A stretch of 33,407 bases of DNA from positions 1 to 33,407 of the forward strand of contig QUBV01000035.1 in the NCBI GenBank assembly GCA_014338185.1, in the 5' to 3' direction. Shown here one piece after another: positions 16,353 to 23,954 of the stretch. Each line of letters starts with the position of its first letter. Within the stretch, counting starts at the first letter, position 1. The notes beneath the pieces were generated by a model. The model ran no database searches, was not told the origin of the DNA, and saw only the letters and a program-made list of their open reading frames with translations. Both the position numbers and the translations under genes were made by a program. This DNA comes from Lysobacterales bacterium. Lineage in GTDB: Bacteria; Pseudomonadota; Gammaproteobacteria; Xanthomonadales; Rhodanobacteraceae.

Positions 16353-18767
16353 ATGGTTCTGCAAGATCTCCATCTCGCCCTGCGCCGTCTGTGGCGCACT
16401 CCCGGCTTCAGCGGGCTGAGCGTTGCCCTGCCGGGGCTGTCGCTGGCGGCTCTGGCCTGTGTATTCAGCGTGGTCTACGGTCTGCTCTTCAAGCCGCTGC
16501 CGTTCGTCCAGGCGCAGCGCCTGGTGATGATCGAGTCGCGTGTTCTCGGCATTCCCTTCGACATCGGTTTGTCAACTCCGCTGCGCGACGAATTTGCCCG
16601 TTCGGCACAAACCCTGGAGGCCGTTGCCGCATACCGCACCGGTGTGCGCATCCGCCGCGACGAAGGTGGTCGTCGTATCGGTTCGCTGCCGATTGCGCTG
16701 GTGGAGCCGGCCCTGTTTTCGATGCTCGGCGCGCAACCGGTGCGCGGTCGGCTGTTCAGTGCCGAGGATGCCGCCGAAGGAGCCGCGCACAACGCCGTGC
16801 TCTCGTGGGACGAATGGCAACAGCGTTTCAACGGCGCCAGCGACGTGATTGGCCAGCGGTTCCGGCTCGACGACCGGGAATACCGCATCATCGGCGTCAC
16901 GCCGCGCGGGTTCATGTTCCCGGCCAACGGCGCGCGGCTCTGGCTGCCGCTGACATTCAGTGCCGCCGAGCACGATCGCACGCGCATCGGCAGCTTCGAT
17001 GGCACACTGACCCTGGCCCGCCTCAAGGAAGGCATCACCCCCGAGGCGGCACGCGACGAACTGGCCGGCATCGCGCAGTCGATCCCGGAACTGACCAGCG
17101 CATTCGGCAATCTTCCACTCAAGATCACCCCGATACGCTCACTGTGGCTGGGCAAGCGCGGGGATGCCCTGCTGTTGATGCTGCTGGCCGTCGCGATGCT
17201 CTGGCTGGTGACGGCAGCCAACGTCACCAACCTGTTTCTGGCGCGCGCGCTGGAACGGCGGCATGCCGCAGCCATCGCGGCCGCGCTGGGCGCCACCGAG
17301 GGGCGTCGCGCGCGCGCAGTGGCGATCGAGGCAGGCTGCCTGTGCCTTGCGGCAGCCGTGCTGGCCGGCGTGCTGCTGCCCGTGGGCATGGCGCTGCTGC
17401 GTCATTTCGACCTGCTGCCTGCGGCGACGCCGCAGACGATAGGCGGCGATGCGCCGACCTGGGGATTGATCGCAGGATTGTCCGTCCTGCTGTGCACCAT
17501 GCTGACCACCGCTGCGGTGGCGGCGCAGCGCGGCCAGCTCGGCCCGATGATCCGGCGTGGCAGCTCGCGCCAGACCGCCGGCAGTGCAACCCAGACGGCG
17601 CGCCAATCGTTGGTCGTACTGCAGGTGGCCGTGACCATGGCCTTGCTGTTCGGCATCGGCGTGCTGCTGCGCAGCTCGCACAATCTGCTGGCCGAGGACA
17701 TCGGCTTCCAGCGCGATCATCTGCTGCTGGTCGGCCTTGACGATCTGCTGCCCCACGACGCCGCACCGCAGGCACGTGCCACACGCTTGCAGGAGCTGCG
17801 CGATCAGGCGCACGCCCTGCCCGGTGTCGTGGCGGTGGGGCTTGGCAACATGATCCCGTTCGCGGACAGCATCGCCACCACCACATTCACGCCGCCGGGC
17901 CAGGAGGACATCAAGGAACAGCCCATCGGCTACGACCAGCACGTCGATGCCGGCTATTTCGCCGCCTTGGGCGTACCGCTGCTGCACGGCCGCGGTTTCA
18001 GCGCGGAGGAAGTGCGTCATCAGGCGCCGGTGGCCATCGTCGATGAGTTGTTCGTGCAGCGCCATTTCGGGAACAGCGACCCACTGGGCAAGCAGTTCCG
18101 GGTGGGGGTTGGCCCCGACGTTCCGGATCGTGAGGTCACGGTGATCGGCGTGGTGCCGACCCTCAAGCAACGTTCGCTGGACGAGACCCCCGACCGGGTG
18201 GCGATCTATCAACCCGCCGCCGCGCCAGCGCATGCCTCGCTCGCCGTGCGCACCAGCGTGGAAGCTGCGGCCCTGATCGCGCCACTGAAGGCGCTCGGCA
18301 AGCGCATTGCACCCAACGACGCGTTGGGGCCGATCGTGCCTTTCGACGCGCGCATCGCCGACACGCTCAGGGATCGCACGCGCCTGAACAGCCTGCTCGG
18401 CCTGCTGGGCCTGCTCGCCCTGCTGCTGGCCGCCGTCGGCCTGTATGCGGTGCTCGTCTATGCGGTCGGGCAGCGCATCGCGGAATTCGGCGTGCGCATG
18501 GCGCTCGGTGCCAGGGCATCGACCATCGTGCGCCAGGTGCTGGGCCAGGGATTGTTTCTGGTGGGGCTGGGCGTCACGCTCGGTCTGCCGCTGGCCTGGC
18601 TGTTCGCGCACAGCTTTTCCGAGCGCCTGTTCCAGGTCGGCACGTTCGACCTGCCCACCCTCGCTGCGGTAACGCTGGTGCTGGGGGTCATCGCCCTGCT
18701 CGCCTGCCTTTCGCCCGCCCGTCGTGCCGCCGCCACCGACCCGGTGCTGGCACTGCGCAACGAATGA
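16353..18767 (+). CDS. Duplicated MacB/FtsX-type ABC permease (permease 4), first coupling loop altered
   Basis: An 804-residue two-unit permease with the same order as permeases 1 and 2: first membrane segment about 20-45, first FtsX bundle from about 270, last bundle from about 679. The second-half coupling loop is normal (AEFGVRMALGA), but the first-half loop reads RRHAAAIAAALGA (about 302-314), losing the usual Glu and Arg that precede ALGA. All other halves in this cluster keep them. That loop contacts the ATPase in FtsX-like permeases, so the first half may couple differently. It lies 21 bases before ATPase 2, which itself has unusual motifs, so the two may be dedicated partners. The ribosome site is weak (GGGA before ATG 16353). 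Confidence 0.9.
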   Translation: MVLQDLHLALRRLWRTPGFSGLSVALPGLSLAALACVFSVVYGLLFKPLPFVQAQRLVMIESRVLGIPFDIGLSTPLRDEFARSAQTLEAVAAYRTGVRIRRDEGGRRIGSLPIALVEPALFSMLGAQPVRGRLFSAEDAAEGAAHNAVLSWDEWQQRFNGASDVIGQRFRLDDREYRIIGVTPRGFMFPANGARLWLPLTFSAAEHDRTRIGSFDGTLTLARLKEGITPEAARDELAGIAQSIPELTSAFGNLPLKITPIRSLWLGKRGDALLLMLLAVAMLWLVTAANVTNLFLARALERRHAAAIAAALGATEGRRARAVAIEAGCLCLAAAVLAGVLLPVGMALLRHFDLLPAATPQTIGGDAPTWGLIAGLSVLLCTMLTTAAVAAQRGQLGPMIRRGSSRQTAGSATQTARQSLVVLQVAVTMALLFGIGVLLRSSHNLLAEDIGFQRDHLLLVGLDDLLPHDAAPQARATRLQELRDQAHALPGVVAVGLGNMIPFADSIATTTFTPPGQEDIKEQPIGYDQHVDAGYFAALGVPLLHGRGFSAEEVRHQAPVAIVDELFVQRHFGNSDPLGKQFRVGVGPDVPDREVTVIGVVPTLKQRSLDETPDRVAIYQPAAAPAHASLAVRTSVEAAALIAPLKALGKRIAPNDALGPIVPFDARIADTLRDRTRLNSLLGLLGLLALLLAAVGLYAVLVYAVGQRIAEFGVRMALGARASTIVRQVLGQGLFLVGLGVTLGLPLAWLFAHSFSERLFQVGTFDLPTLAAVTLVLGVIALLACLSPARRAAATDPVLALRNE

Positions 18768-18788
18768 CTCCGCCCCTCGGGAACCATC

Positions 18789-19466
18789 ATGATCCACCTT
18801 GAGAATCTCGAAAAGTCACTGCCGCTGGCCCAAGGTCGGCAATGGATTCTGCGCAACATCCGGCTGCACATCGGCGAGGGGGAATTCATCAGCATCATGG
18901 GGCCGTCGGGAGCCGGCAAGAGCACCCTGCTCAACATCCTTGGCCTGCTCGACCACGACTGGCAGGGCTCATTCTCATTCGACGGCGTGGCCGTCCAGAC
19001 GCTCGCGCCACGCCAGCGCCAGCAGTTACAGCGCGACAAGGTCGGCTTCATCTTCCAGCACTACCACCTGATCGACGACCTCAAGGTGTGGGAGAACCTG
19101 GACCTGCCGCTGCAATACCGCGACGTGCCGTCGAGTGAGCGCGCCGCGCGGGTCGCCGACCTGCTCGACCGCTTCCAGATCGTGGGCAAGAAGGACCTGT
19201 ATCCGAACCAGCTGTCGGGTGGCCAGCAGCAGCTGGTGGCGGTTGCTCGCGCCGTCATTACCCGTCCGAGGCTGCTGCTTGCCGACGAACCGACCGGCGC
19301 GCTGCACTCCACGCAGGCGCGCAGCATCATGGATCTGCTGCATGAGCTGCACCGCGATGGCATGACCATCGTGCAGGTCACCCACCACCAGGGTTTCGCC
19401 GACGAGGCGCAGCGCGTGGTCCGCCTCGCCGATGGCTGGATCGAGCAACCGCTGGCTCGGGTATAG
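18789..19466 (+). CDS. ABC transporter ATPase with altered D-loop (ATPase 2)
   Basis: A 225-residue MacB/LolD-type nucleotide-binding subunit. Walker A GPSGAGKST (38-46), Gln90 in FIFQHY, LSGGQ (142-146), Walker B LLLADE (162-167) and switch His199 in VTHH are present. Two positions differ from ATPase 1 and from the family norm: the residue after LSGGQQQ is Leu149 where Arg is expected, and the D-loop reads ALHS (171-174), with His173 in place of the conserved Asp. The catalytic Glu167 is kept, so ATP hydrolysis may still occur with changed communication between sites. It starts 21 bases after permease 4. It may serve as a second, possibly asymmetric ATPase for the array. Confidence 0.93.
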   Translation: MIHLENLEKSLPLAQGRQWILRNIRLHIGEGEFISIMGPSGAGKSTLLNILGLLDHDWQGSFSFDGVAVQTLAPRQRQQLQRDKVGFIFQHYHLIDDLKVWENLDLPLQYRDVPSSERAARVADLLDRFQIVGKKDLYPNQLSGGQQQLVAVARAVITRPRLLLADEPTGALHSTQARSIMDLLHELHRDGMTIVQVTHHQGFADEAQRVVRLADGWIEQPLARV

Positions 19467-19496
19467 TCGCGACGCGGTCCATGTGAACGCTGCACC

Positions 19497-20876
19497 ATGA
19501 CCCAGCCTGCCCTGCTCATCGCCGACGACCAGCGCGACGTACGCGAGGCCTTGCGCCTGCTGCTCAAGGCCGAGCGCATCGACGCGGTGGGTGTCGATGG
19601 CCCCGCCGCGGCGCTTGCGGCGCTGGCCAGGCAGCGTTTCGATGCGGCACTGATCGACCTCAATTACACCCGTGACACCACCTCGGGCGCGGAGGGCATC
19701 GAACTGCTGCGCGCGCTCAAGAAGCTCGACCCCGAGCTGCCCGTGATCGTGATGACCGCATGGGGCTCGATCGACCTCGCGGTCGAGGCCATGCGCCACG
19801 GTGCCGGCGATTTCATCGAGAAGCCGTGGGACAACACGCGCCTGCTCGCGGTCGTGCGCAACCAGCTGGCGCTGGGCGGATCGCGGGGCGAGGCGGCGCG
19901 CCTGCGGCGCGAGAACGAAATCCTGCGTGGCGAGGGCGAGGACGATTTCATCGCCACGTCGGTGCCGATGCGCCAGCTGCTGGAGCGGCTCGACCGCGTG
20001 GCGCCGACCGGTGCCAACGTGCTGATCCTGGGCGAGAACGGCACCGGCAAGAGCCTGCTCGCGCAGCGCCTGCACGCACGCTCGACGCGTGCCGCACGAC
20101 CACTGGTCAAGGTCAACATGGGCGGCATCCCGGACAGCGTCTTCGAGGCGGAGATGTTCGGCCACGTCAAGGGCGCGTTCACCGACGCCAAGAACGACCG
20201 CATCGGCCGCTTCGAGCTCGCCGACGGCGGTACGCTGTTCCTCGACGAGATCGCCAACATCCCGCTGGCGCAGCAACCCAAGTTGCTGCGCGTGCTCGAG
20301 GACGGCGAGCTCGAGCGCGTGGGCTCCTCGCGCACGCTCAAGGTCGACGTGCGCCTGGTTTCGGCCACCAACGCCAACCTTGCCGCGGAGGTCGCGCGCG
20401 GCCACTTCCGCAAGGACCTGCTGTTCCGTCTCAACACGGTGGAGTTGCACCTGCCACCGCTGCGCGAGCGCAGGCCCGACATCCGCCTGCTCGCGGGCGC
20501 GTTCGTCGAGCGCTATGCCCGCCGCTACCAGCGTGATACGCCCAGCATCAGCCAGGACGCGCTGCGCGCGCTCGACGCCTACGCCTGGCCCGGCAACGTG
20601 CGCGAGCTGTCGCACGTGATGGAGCGCGCGGTGCTCATGCTCGATGGCCATGTGATCGACGAACCGGCGCTCAACCTGCGCAGCGACGCCGGCACGACGC
20701 GGGCCAATGCAGTCGCTCTGGCGGCCAGCGAGTCGATGAGCGTGGACGCGGCCGAGGAGCGGCTCGTGCGCGAGGCGCTGGAGCGCACCGGTGGCAACAT
20801 CCAGCGCGCGGCCGGCCTGCTCGGCCTGAGCCGCCCCTCGCTGTACCGGCGCATGGAAAAATACGGAATCGAGTGA
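19497..20876 (+). CDS. NtrC-family sigma-54 response regulator
   Basis: A 459-residue activator with three domains. The receiver (1-122) shows acidic D10/D11, phosphoacceptor D54 in LIDLNY, T87 and K109. The AAA+ domain has Walker A GENGTGKS (179-186), Walker B GGTLFLDE (244-251) and Arg-finger region FRKDLLFRL (304-312). Its sigma-54 contact loop reads GAFTDA (226-231), not GAFTGA. A Fis-type helix-turn-helix closes the protein (about 433-455). It should activate RpoN promoters, with the one at 8094-8110 the obvious candidate. A TATAGT (19462-19467) could be a -10 for independent expression. It overlaps the kinase gene by four bases (GTGA), a classic two-component pair. Confidence 0.95.
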   Translation: MTQPALLIADDQRDVREALRLLLKAERIDAVGVDGPAAALAALARQRFDAALIDLNYTRDTTSGAEGIELLRALKKLDPELPVIVMTAWGSIDLAVEAMRHGAGDFIEKPWDNTRLLAVVRNQLALGGSRGEAARLRRENEILRGEGEDDFIATSVPMRQLLERLDRVAPTGANVLILGENGTGKSLLAQRLHARSTRAARPLVKVNMGGIPDSVFEAEMFGHVKGAFTDAKNDRIGRFELADGGTLFLDEIANIPLAQQPKLLRVLEDGELERVGSSRTLKVDVRLVSATNANLAAEVARGHFRKDLLFRLNTVELHLPPLRERRPDIRLLAGAFVERYARRYQRDTPSISQDALRALDAYAWPGNVRELSHVMERAVLMLDGHVIDEPALNLRSDAGTTRANAVALAASESMSVDAAEERLVREALERTGGNIQRAAGLLGLSRPSLYRRMEKYGIE

Positions 20877-22204
20877 ACGGCCCACGTCCGCGCTGGAGCT
20901 ACGACACGCGCCTGCTGGTCGGCATCGTGCTGGTGGCCGCGCCCGCGCTGCTCGCGCTGCTGCCGGCGCTGCTGTGGCTGTTGCCCAGCCGTGGCGCGGC
21001 GCTCGCTCTATGGGGCCTGGTGCTCGCGATCACCATCGCCGCGGCGCTGCTGTTGCGGCGCAAGGCCGTGTATGGGCTGTACACGCTGTCGAACCTGCTC
21101 GAAGCGCTGCGCGAGGGCGACTACAGCCTGCGCGGCACCCACGCGCGGCGCGGCGACGCGGTGGGCGAGGTGGTGCACGAGATCAACACGCTGGCGCAAA
21201 GCCTGCGCGAGCAGCGCCTGTCATTCGAGGAACGCGGCGCCCTGCTGCGCACCGTGGTGGACACGCTCGACATCGCGGTCCTCGCCTTCGATGAGCAGGC
21301 CCTGCTGCGCCTGGCCAATCCGGCCGCCGAGCGCCTGCTCGGCGCGCCCCTCGCCGGGCTGCTGGGGCGTTCGGCCACCAGCCTGCAGCTGGGGCCATGT
21401 CTGGACATCCACCGCGTGCAGCTGCTGGAACGCAGCTTTGGCGGTACCCACGGCCGGTGGGAGGTGCGCCATGCGCGCTTTCGCGAACAGGGGCGCCCGC
21501 ACGATCTGCTGGTGATAAGCGACCTCAGCCGGGCCCTGCGCGAGGAAGAGCGCCTAGCCTGGCAACGCCTGCTGCGCGTGCTCGGCCACGAGCTCAACAA
21601 CTCGCTCGCGCCGATCCGCTCGATGGCCGGCACACTGGCCAGGCTCATCGGCAGCGATCCCCCCGCGGCCGACTGGCGCGACGACGTGGATGCGGGCTTG
21701 CGCGTGATCGGTGACCGCGCCGAGGCGCTCGCGCAATTCATGACGCGCTACACCCAGCTTGCGCGCCTGCCGCCACCCACGCCCCGCGAGTTCGACCTGG
21801 CGCTGCTGGCGCGCCGAGTGGCCGCGCTGGAACAGCGTCTCGTGGTGGGCACGGGCGGCCCGGCGCCGGCACTGGCCATGGGCGATCCCGAGCAGATCGA
21901 GCAGGCGCTGATCAACCTCGTGCGCAATGCCACCGATGCGGCTCTCGAAGGCGGTGGCCACGTCGATCTGCACTGGAGCGCCGACGCCGAGGGCTGGCTC
22001 ATCGAGGTCGGCGACGATGGCCCGGGGCTGCCGCCGAGCGAAAACCTGTTCGTGCCGTTCTTCACCACCAAGGCCGGCGGGTCGGGCATCGGGCTCGTAC
22101 TTGCGCGCCAGATCGTCGAGGCACACGGCGGCTCGCTCGCGCTGGCCAACCGCCACGGGCGCAGCGGCTGCATCGCGCGCCTGCACCTGCCGCAGCGGTG
22201 CTGA
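20873..22204 (+). CDS. Membrane histidine kinase with minimal external loop
   Basis: A 443-residue sensor kinase starting at GTG 20873 inside the regulator stop (GTGA overlap), so translation is coupled. Two membrane helices (about 14-37 and 42-61) are joined by only about four residues, so no periplasmic sensor domain exists. A HAMP-like linker (about 62-115) and a PAS-like domain (about 122-215) follow. The H-box is LGHELNNSLAPI with His239, of the NtrB-like HELNN type. The ATPase domain has N352 in NLVRNATDA, DDGPGLP (381-387), FVPFFTTK (393-400) and GSGIGL (403-408). Its partner is the adjacent NtrC-type regulator. Sensing must be in the membrane, through another protein such as the linked transporter, or in the cytoplasm. 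Confidence 0.93.
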   Translation: MNGPRPRWSYDTRLLVGIVLVAAPALLALLPALLWLLPSRGAALALWGLVLAITIAAALLLRRKAVYGLYTLSNLLEALREGDYSLRGTHARRGDAVGEVVHEINTLAQSLREQRLSFEERGALLRTVVDTLDIAVLAFDEQALLRLANPAAERLLGAPLAGLLGRSATSLQLGPCLDIHRVQLLERSFGGTHGRWEVRHARFREQGRPHDLLVISDLSRALREEERLAWQRLLRVLGHELNNSLAPIRSMAGTLARLIGSDPPAADWRDDVDAGLRVIGDRAEALAQFMTRYTQLARLPPPTPREFDLALLARRVAALEQRLVVGTGGPAPALAMGDPEQIEQALINLVRNATDAALEGGGHVDLHWSADAEGWLIEVGDDGPGLPPSENLFVPFFTTKAGGSGIGLVLARQIVEAHGGSLALANRHGRSGCIARLHLPQRC

Positions 22205-23173
22205 TCAGGCCTGGGCGAAGCTGAAGGTGAGCACGTCGGCGATGTCGTCGGTCGCGGCCAGCCACATGAGCAGGCGTTCGATGCCCAATGCCACGCCGGC
22301 GCAGTCCGGCAGCGACGGCAGCGCCTGCAGCAGTGGTTCATCCAGCGGCAGCTCGCGCTGCCCGCGCGCGCGCCGGCGGGCATTGTCGCGTTGGAAGCGG
22401 GCGCGCTGTTCGCGGGCGTCGGTGAGCTCCTGGTAGCCGTTGGCGAGCTCCTGCGCGCCCAGGTACAGCTCGAAGCGTTCGGCGACCGCGGGCTCGCCGG
22501 GCCGCACCCGTGCCAGTGCGGCCTGGCTCGATGGGAAGTCGCGCACCACGGTGATGCGGTCGCGCGGCATGCGCGGCTGCAGGCAATGGCTCATCACCAG
22601 GTCGAGCCAATCGTCGCGCTCCAGACCTTGCGCCTGGATGCGCACTTCGCCCAGCGCGCGCTGCAGCGCGCTGTCCGGCGCGGTGAACGGATCGAGGCCG
22701 AGTTCGCGCTGGAACAGCTCGCGATAGGTGCAGCCGAGCACCTCGACGCGGCGCCCGGATGCGCTGGCGAGCCCGCTCACGAGTTCGACGGTCTCCGCGG
22801 CCAGGCGCGCGTAATCCCAGCCGACCCGATACCACTCCAGCATCGTGAACTCGGGATTGTGGCGGCGCCCGGCCTCGCCGTTGCGGAACACGCGCCCAAG
22901 CTCGTAGCAGTCGCCGATGCCGGCCGCGAGCAGGCGCTTGAGCGCGAACTCGGGCGATGGCCGCAACCAGCGCTCGCGTGCGCCGTGCCCGACGTGGCCG
23001 CTGAAGGTGGTCGCGAACGGCTCGATGTTCGGCTCGGGATTGGCGGCGCCCGACAGCAACGGGGTTTCCACCTCGAGCACGCCACGCGCGGCAAAGAACG
23101 CGCGGATGTGCGCCTGCACGGCGGCCCGCTGCTCGCAGGCGGCGCGCAACCGGGCTGCGTTCACCATAGCCAT
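22205..23173 (-). CDS. epmA: Elongation factor P--(R)-beta-lysine ligase EpmA
   Basis: A 322-residue class II lysyl-tRNA-synthetase-like enzyme (GenX/PoxA/YjeA). It attaches (R)-beta-lysine to a conserved lysine of EF-P, which relieves ribosome stalling at polyproline. No anticodon-binding domain is present, as expected for EpmA. Motif 2 reads GRVFRN, followed by RHNPEFTMLEWYR, and motif 3 is GVALGIERLLMW near the end. Length matches E. coli EpmA (325). ATG 23173 has GAGGTG at good spacing; a second ATG at 23167 is possible. Its start codon region overlaps the predicted OxyR operator of ahpC. Its stop abuts the kinase stop in the palindrome TGATCA, with no space for a terminator. No epmB or efp is in the window. 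Confidence 0.95.
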   Translation of the reverse strand: MAMVNAARLRAACEQRAAVQAHIRAFFAARGVLEVETPLLSGAANPEPNIEPFATTFSGHVGHGARERWLRPSPEFALKRLLAAGIGDCYELGRVFRNGEAGRRHNPEFTMLEWYRVGWDYARLAAETVELVSGLASASGRRVEVLGCTYRELFQRELGLDPFTAPDSALQRALGEVRIQAQGLERDDWLDLVMSHCLQPRMPRDRITVVRDFPSSQAALARVRPGEPAVAERFELYLGAQELANGYQELTDAREQRARFQRDNARRRARGQRELPLDEPLLQALPSLPDCAGVALGIERLLMWLAATDDIADVLTFSFAQA

Positions 23174-23202
23174 TGCCTATCACCTCGTTACGATCAATCA
23201 AT
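23166..23202. promoter_or_regulatory. Candidate OxyR operator for ahpC
   Basis: ATAG-N7-CTAT-N7-TTAC-N7-CAAT matches the OxyR tetramer consensus ATAG-N7-CTAT-N7-ATAG-N7-CTAT at 13 of 16 specified positions, with all three spacers exactly seven bases and the first half-site perfect. It ends immediately before the -35 of the ahpC promoter, the position expected for OxyR activation. It also covers the start codon of epmA. Confidence 0.78.
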
Positions 23203-23231
23203 TTCACAAACCGATGGCCGCCGCCTACCAT
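23203..23231 (+). promoter_or_regulatory. ahpC promoter (-35/-10)
   Basis: TTCACA (23203-23208, 5/6) and TACCAT (23226-23231, 4/6) are separated by 17 bases. The weak -10 fits an activator-dependent promoter. Transcription would start near 23238, about 32 bases before the ahpC ATG. Confidence 0.65.
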
Positions 23232-23269
23232 GGCCGGGTCGATTCCCCCACCCACCGCAGGAGCCAGTG

Positions 23270-23833
23270 ATGTCGCTGATCAACACCACCATCAAGCCGT
23301 TCAAGGCGCAGGCCTTCCACAATGGCAAGTTCGTCGAGGTCACCGACCAGACGCTCAAGGGCAAGTGGGCGGTCATCATCTTCATGCCGGCCGCGTTCAC
23401 CTTCAATTGCCCGACCGAGGTCGAGGATGCCGCCGAACACTATGCCGAGTTCCAGAAGGCCAATGCCGAAGTGTACGTGGTCACCACCGACACCCACTTC
23501 TCGCACAAGGTCTGGCACGAGACCTCGCCCGCGGTCGGCAAGGCCAAGTTCCCGCTCGTGGGCGATCCGACCCACCAGCTCACGCGAGCATTCGACGTGC
23601 ACATCGACGAGGCCGGCCTCGCGCTGCGCGGCACCTTCATCGTCAATCCCGACGGCGTGATCAAGACGCTGGAGATCCACGACAACGCGATCGCGCGCGA
23701 CGTCACCGAGACGCTGCGCAAGCTCAAGGCCGCGCAGTACGTCGCCGCACATCCGGGCGAGGTGTGCCCGGCCAAGTGGAAGGAAGGCAACAAGACGATC
23801 GCCCCGTCGATCGACCTGGTCGGCAAGATCTGA
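23270..23833 (+). CDS. ahpC: Alkyl hydroperoxide reductase subunit C (peroxiredoxin AhpC)
   Basis: A 187-residue typical 2-Cys peroxiredoxin of exactly the E. coli AhpC length. It reduces hydrogen peroxide, organic peroxides and peroxynitrite in the cytoplasm. The peroxidatic site is FTFNCPTE with Cys47, and the resolving Cys lies in the C-terminal [11 protein letters not shown] block. The N-terminus MSLINT and the C-terminus DLVGKI are family hallmarks. The stretch before the active site reads MPAAFTFN where PADFTFV is more usual. AGGAG (23259-23263) stands 6 bases before ATG. It is followed by ahpF, its NADH-dependent reductase, and is preceded by a predicted OxyR-controlled promoter. Confidence 0.97.
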   Translation: MSLINTTIKPFKAQAFHNGKFVEVTDQTLKGKWAVIIFMPAAFTFNCPTEVEDAAEHYAEFQKANAEVYVVTTDTHFSHKVWHETSPAVGKAKFPLVGDPTHQLTRAFDVHIDEAGLALRGTFIVNPDGVIKTLEIHDNAIARDVTETLRKLKAAQYVAAHPGEVCPAKWKEGNKTIAPSIDLVGKI

Positions 23834-23857
23834 CGCTCGACCGCCGTCCCTGCCTGC

Positions 23858-23876
23858 CCTGCCCGTGCGGGGCAGG
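23858..23876 (+). terminator. Hairpin between ahpC and ahpF
   Basis: A 7-bp GC-only-but-one stem (23858-23864 with 23870-23876, loop GTGCG) lies 25 bases after the ahpC stop, within the 121-bp gap before ahpF. No T tract follows. It may stabilise ahpC mRNA or partly lower read-through into ahpF, which is often needed in lesser amount. Confidence 0.4.
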
Positions 23877-23954
23877 CCCGCGCGGCAGGGCGCCCCGCCG
23901 CCTTGCCGCACGCCGCCCGCGCACCCGCCCATCCCTTGCCTGGAGATCGACGCC

